From positions 1-8,039 of the forward strand of contig JBKPBQ010000460.1 of the NCBI GenBank assembly GCA_046726955.1: a stretch of DNA of 8,039 nucleotides, read 5' to 3'. A program made the translations under genes and the position numbers. The first letter of the stretch is position 1. Each line of letters opens with the position of its first letter. This document shows positions 6,793 through 8,039 of the stretch, in pieces. The DNA comes from CAVPGH01 sp046726955 (lineage in GTDB: Bacteria; Acidobacteriota; Vicinamibacteria; Fen-336). The notes beneath the pieces were generated by a model. The model was given only the letters and a program-made list of their open reading frames with translations, made no database searches and was not told the origin of the DNA.

Positions 6793-6811
6793 GAGAGGTT
6801 TGACACCTCTC
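6793..6811. promoter_or_regulatory. Inverted repeat enclosing the kinase -35 box
   Basis: GAGAGGT (6793-6799) and ACCTCTC (6805-6811) form 7-bp perfect arms around TTGAC, the first five bases of the -35 hexamer. It begins 2 nt after the pal stop. It could be a repressor operator for the kinase promoter, a pal mRNA 3' hairpin (no U-run follows), or both. Confidence 0.5.
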
Positions 6812-6829
6812 CCCGCGATGCCGTCTAAT
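6800..6829 (+). promoter_or_regulatory. Strong sigma-70-type promoter of the kinase gene
   Basis: A perfect -35 TTGACA (6800-6805) and TCTAAT (6824-6829, 5 of 6 to TATAAT) are 18 nt apart. Transcription would start near 6836, about 35 nt before the kinase ATG. This is the best promoter match in the window. Confidence 0.7.
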
Positions 6830-6870
6830 TTCGTTGTGCACGGGACGGTAGCGGTAGTGTCGGTTCAAGC

Positions 6871-8039
6871 ATGAGCGACCAGCCGCCTCCGTCCGAGCCT
6901 TCCGCGGCGGCTCCGTTCAAGGAGCTGACCGGCAAGATCGGCAAGTACGAGATAGTCAAGCTCTTAGGAAAAGGAGCGATGGGCCAGGTCTACCTGGCCA
7001 AGGATCCGAAGATCGGTCGTGAAGTAGCCGTCAAGGTGATGCTGGCGAGCATCGCCGACGACCACGAGCTCAAGGCCCGCTTCGAGAAGGAAGCCCAGGC
7101 CGTGGGAAAGCTTACACATCCCAACCTGGTCACGATCTACGACTTCGACTTACACACCGACGGCTCTCCCTACATCGCCATGGAGCTCCTAAAGGGCCAG
7201 GACCTTCAAAAGGCCGTCCGCGCCCCTCCGCCGATGAGCGTGGAGCGGAAGGTTGCGATCATCGTCCAGGTGCTGGGCGGGCTGGCCCACGCGCACAAGG
7301 CCGGTATCATCCACCGCGACATCAAGCCCGCGAATATCTTTATCGGCACCGACGGCTCCGTGAAGATCATGGACTTCGGCGTTGCTCGCGACACCGCCGG
7401 CTCTATGACGGGCACCGGCAACATCGTGGGCACGGCGGACTACATGTCGCCTGAGCAGGTCAAGGGGGCGAGGGTCGACGGCCGGAGCGACGTCTTCTCC
7501 GTGGGCTGCATGCTCTACGAGCTGCTCGCCGGCAAGCGCCCGTTCCACTCCGACAACCTCATGGCGATCTTCTACAAGATCACCCACGAGGAGGCGGACT
7601 TCGACAAGATCCCGCAGGGCGAGGAGTACGACGCGCTCCTGCCCATCCTCAAGCGGGCGATGTCGAAGAACCTCGCCGAGCGCTACCAGACGGCGTACGA
7701 GTTCGCGATGGACCTCCGAGGCTGGCTACAGGTCCACGCGTCCTCCTCCACGGCGCAGCACGCGCTCGAGGCGCTCGTGGACCTCGAGGCGCCGACGCAC
7801 CCGCCGTCGCCCATGGACTCCGGGGCCTTCCTTCCCGTGGACGGCCCGGAGCCGGGGGGAACCGTCGATCTCGGCACCGGCCGAAGGACACGCTCGGGAT
7901 CGCTCTCCGGCCGGCCGATCACGCGCGCCCCCGGCCGATCGACGCTCTCCGGCACGCGAGGTCCCGGTCCCACGCTCGTCGAAGCGGGCACCGGTGTCGG
8001 AGCGACGCAACGCCCGGGGACGACCCGCCTCGGCGGCGC
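6871..8039 (+). CDS. Hanks-type Ser/Thr protein kinase, 3' end outside the window
   Basis: The frame runs from ATG 6871 off the right edge without a stop, giving 389 residues so far. A short Pro-rich start leads into a complete kinase domain (about 26-288): glycine loop LGKGAMGQV (32-40), VAVK with Lys55, helix-C Glu74, IIHRDIKPANIF (146-157) with catalytic Asp150, Lys152 and Asn155, DFG (168-170), a Thr/Ser-rich activation loop, the YMSPEQ version of APE (191-196), DGRSDVFSVGCMLYELLAGKRPF, and a late Arg in NLAERYQTA. All catalytic residues are present, so it should be active. From about 305 it changes to a low-complexity linker rich in Pro, Gly, Arg, Ser and Thr, often a tether to a membrane segment or sensor domain, which lies outside the window. 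No clear Shine-Dalgarno precedes the ATG, though a strong promoter does. Several rare A/T-ending codons (ATA, TTA, CTA) occur in the kinase domain. The substrate is unknown. Confidence 0.95.
   Translation, partial: MSDQPPPSEPSAAAPFKELTGKIGKYEIVKLLGKGAMGQVYLAKDPKIGREVAVKVMLASIADDHELKARFEKEAQAVGKLTHPNLVTIYDFDLHTDGSPYIAMELLKGQDLQKAVRAPPPMSVERKVAIIVQVLGGLAHAHKAGIIHRDIKPANIFIGTDGSVKIMDFGVARDTAGSMTGTGNIVGTADYMSPEQVKGARVDGRSDVFSVGCMLYELLAGKRPFHSDNLMAIFYKITHEEADFDKIPQGEEYDALLPILKRAMSKNLAERYQTAYEFAMDLRGWLQVHASSSTAQHALEALVDLEAPTHPPSPMDSGAFLPVDGPEPGGTVDLGTGRRTRSGSLSGRPITRAPGRSTLSGTRGPGPTLVEAGTGVGATQRPGTTRLGG

Overview
This window comes from a very G+C-rich bacterium (about 70% by eye) with tightly packed genes and many non-ATG starts. 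The gene mix is a Pal lipoprotein with a Pro-rich linker (so a Gram-negative envelope), a TolB-like beta-propeller protein, a LysW-family carrier, a minimal TatA and a large Hanks-type Ser/Thr kinase. It fits Acidobacteriota best; Myxococcota-like or Gemmatimonadota-like lineages remain possible. This placement is inferred from gene content only. There are no rRNA or tRNA genes, IS elements, CRISPR arrays or phage genes. Nine complete genes and one gene cut by the window end cover nearly everything, and no stretch over 300 bases lacks a gene.

Layout. Bases 46-2125 on the minus strand hold mtnA (methionine salvage) followed 10 nt later by tsaD (tRNA t6A synthesis). A 52-bp divergent control region at 2126-2177, with an inverted repeat and a -10 box, separates them from a plus-strand run: moeA, moaC (overlapping by 20 nt), a membrane-anchored PD40 propeller protein (16 nt later), a LysW-like carrier (33 nt later) and a LarE-like PP-loop sulfur transferase (2 nt later). 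After a short gap with a recognisable promoter come a 55-residue tatA and then pal. A strong consensus promoter with an inverted repeat around its -35 box then leads into a Ser/Thr kinase that runs off the right edge.

How the genes work together. moeA and moaC are the first and a late step of molybdenum cofactor synthesis and are probably co-translated. The LysW/LarE pair is the most unusual element. LysW proteins normally carry amino-acid intermediates on a C-terminal Glu, yet none of their usual partners is here; instead the gene is coupled to an ATP-dependent sulfur transferase, and its last codons form the ribosome binding site for larE. tatA, pal and the PD40 protein serve the cell envelope. 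Five of the ten genes appear to start with GTG or CTG, and several starts need correcting relative to the longest open frames (mtnA, moaC, lysW, larE).
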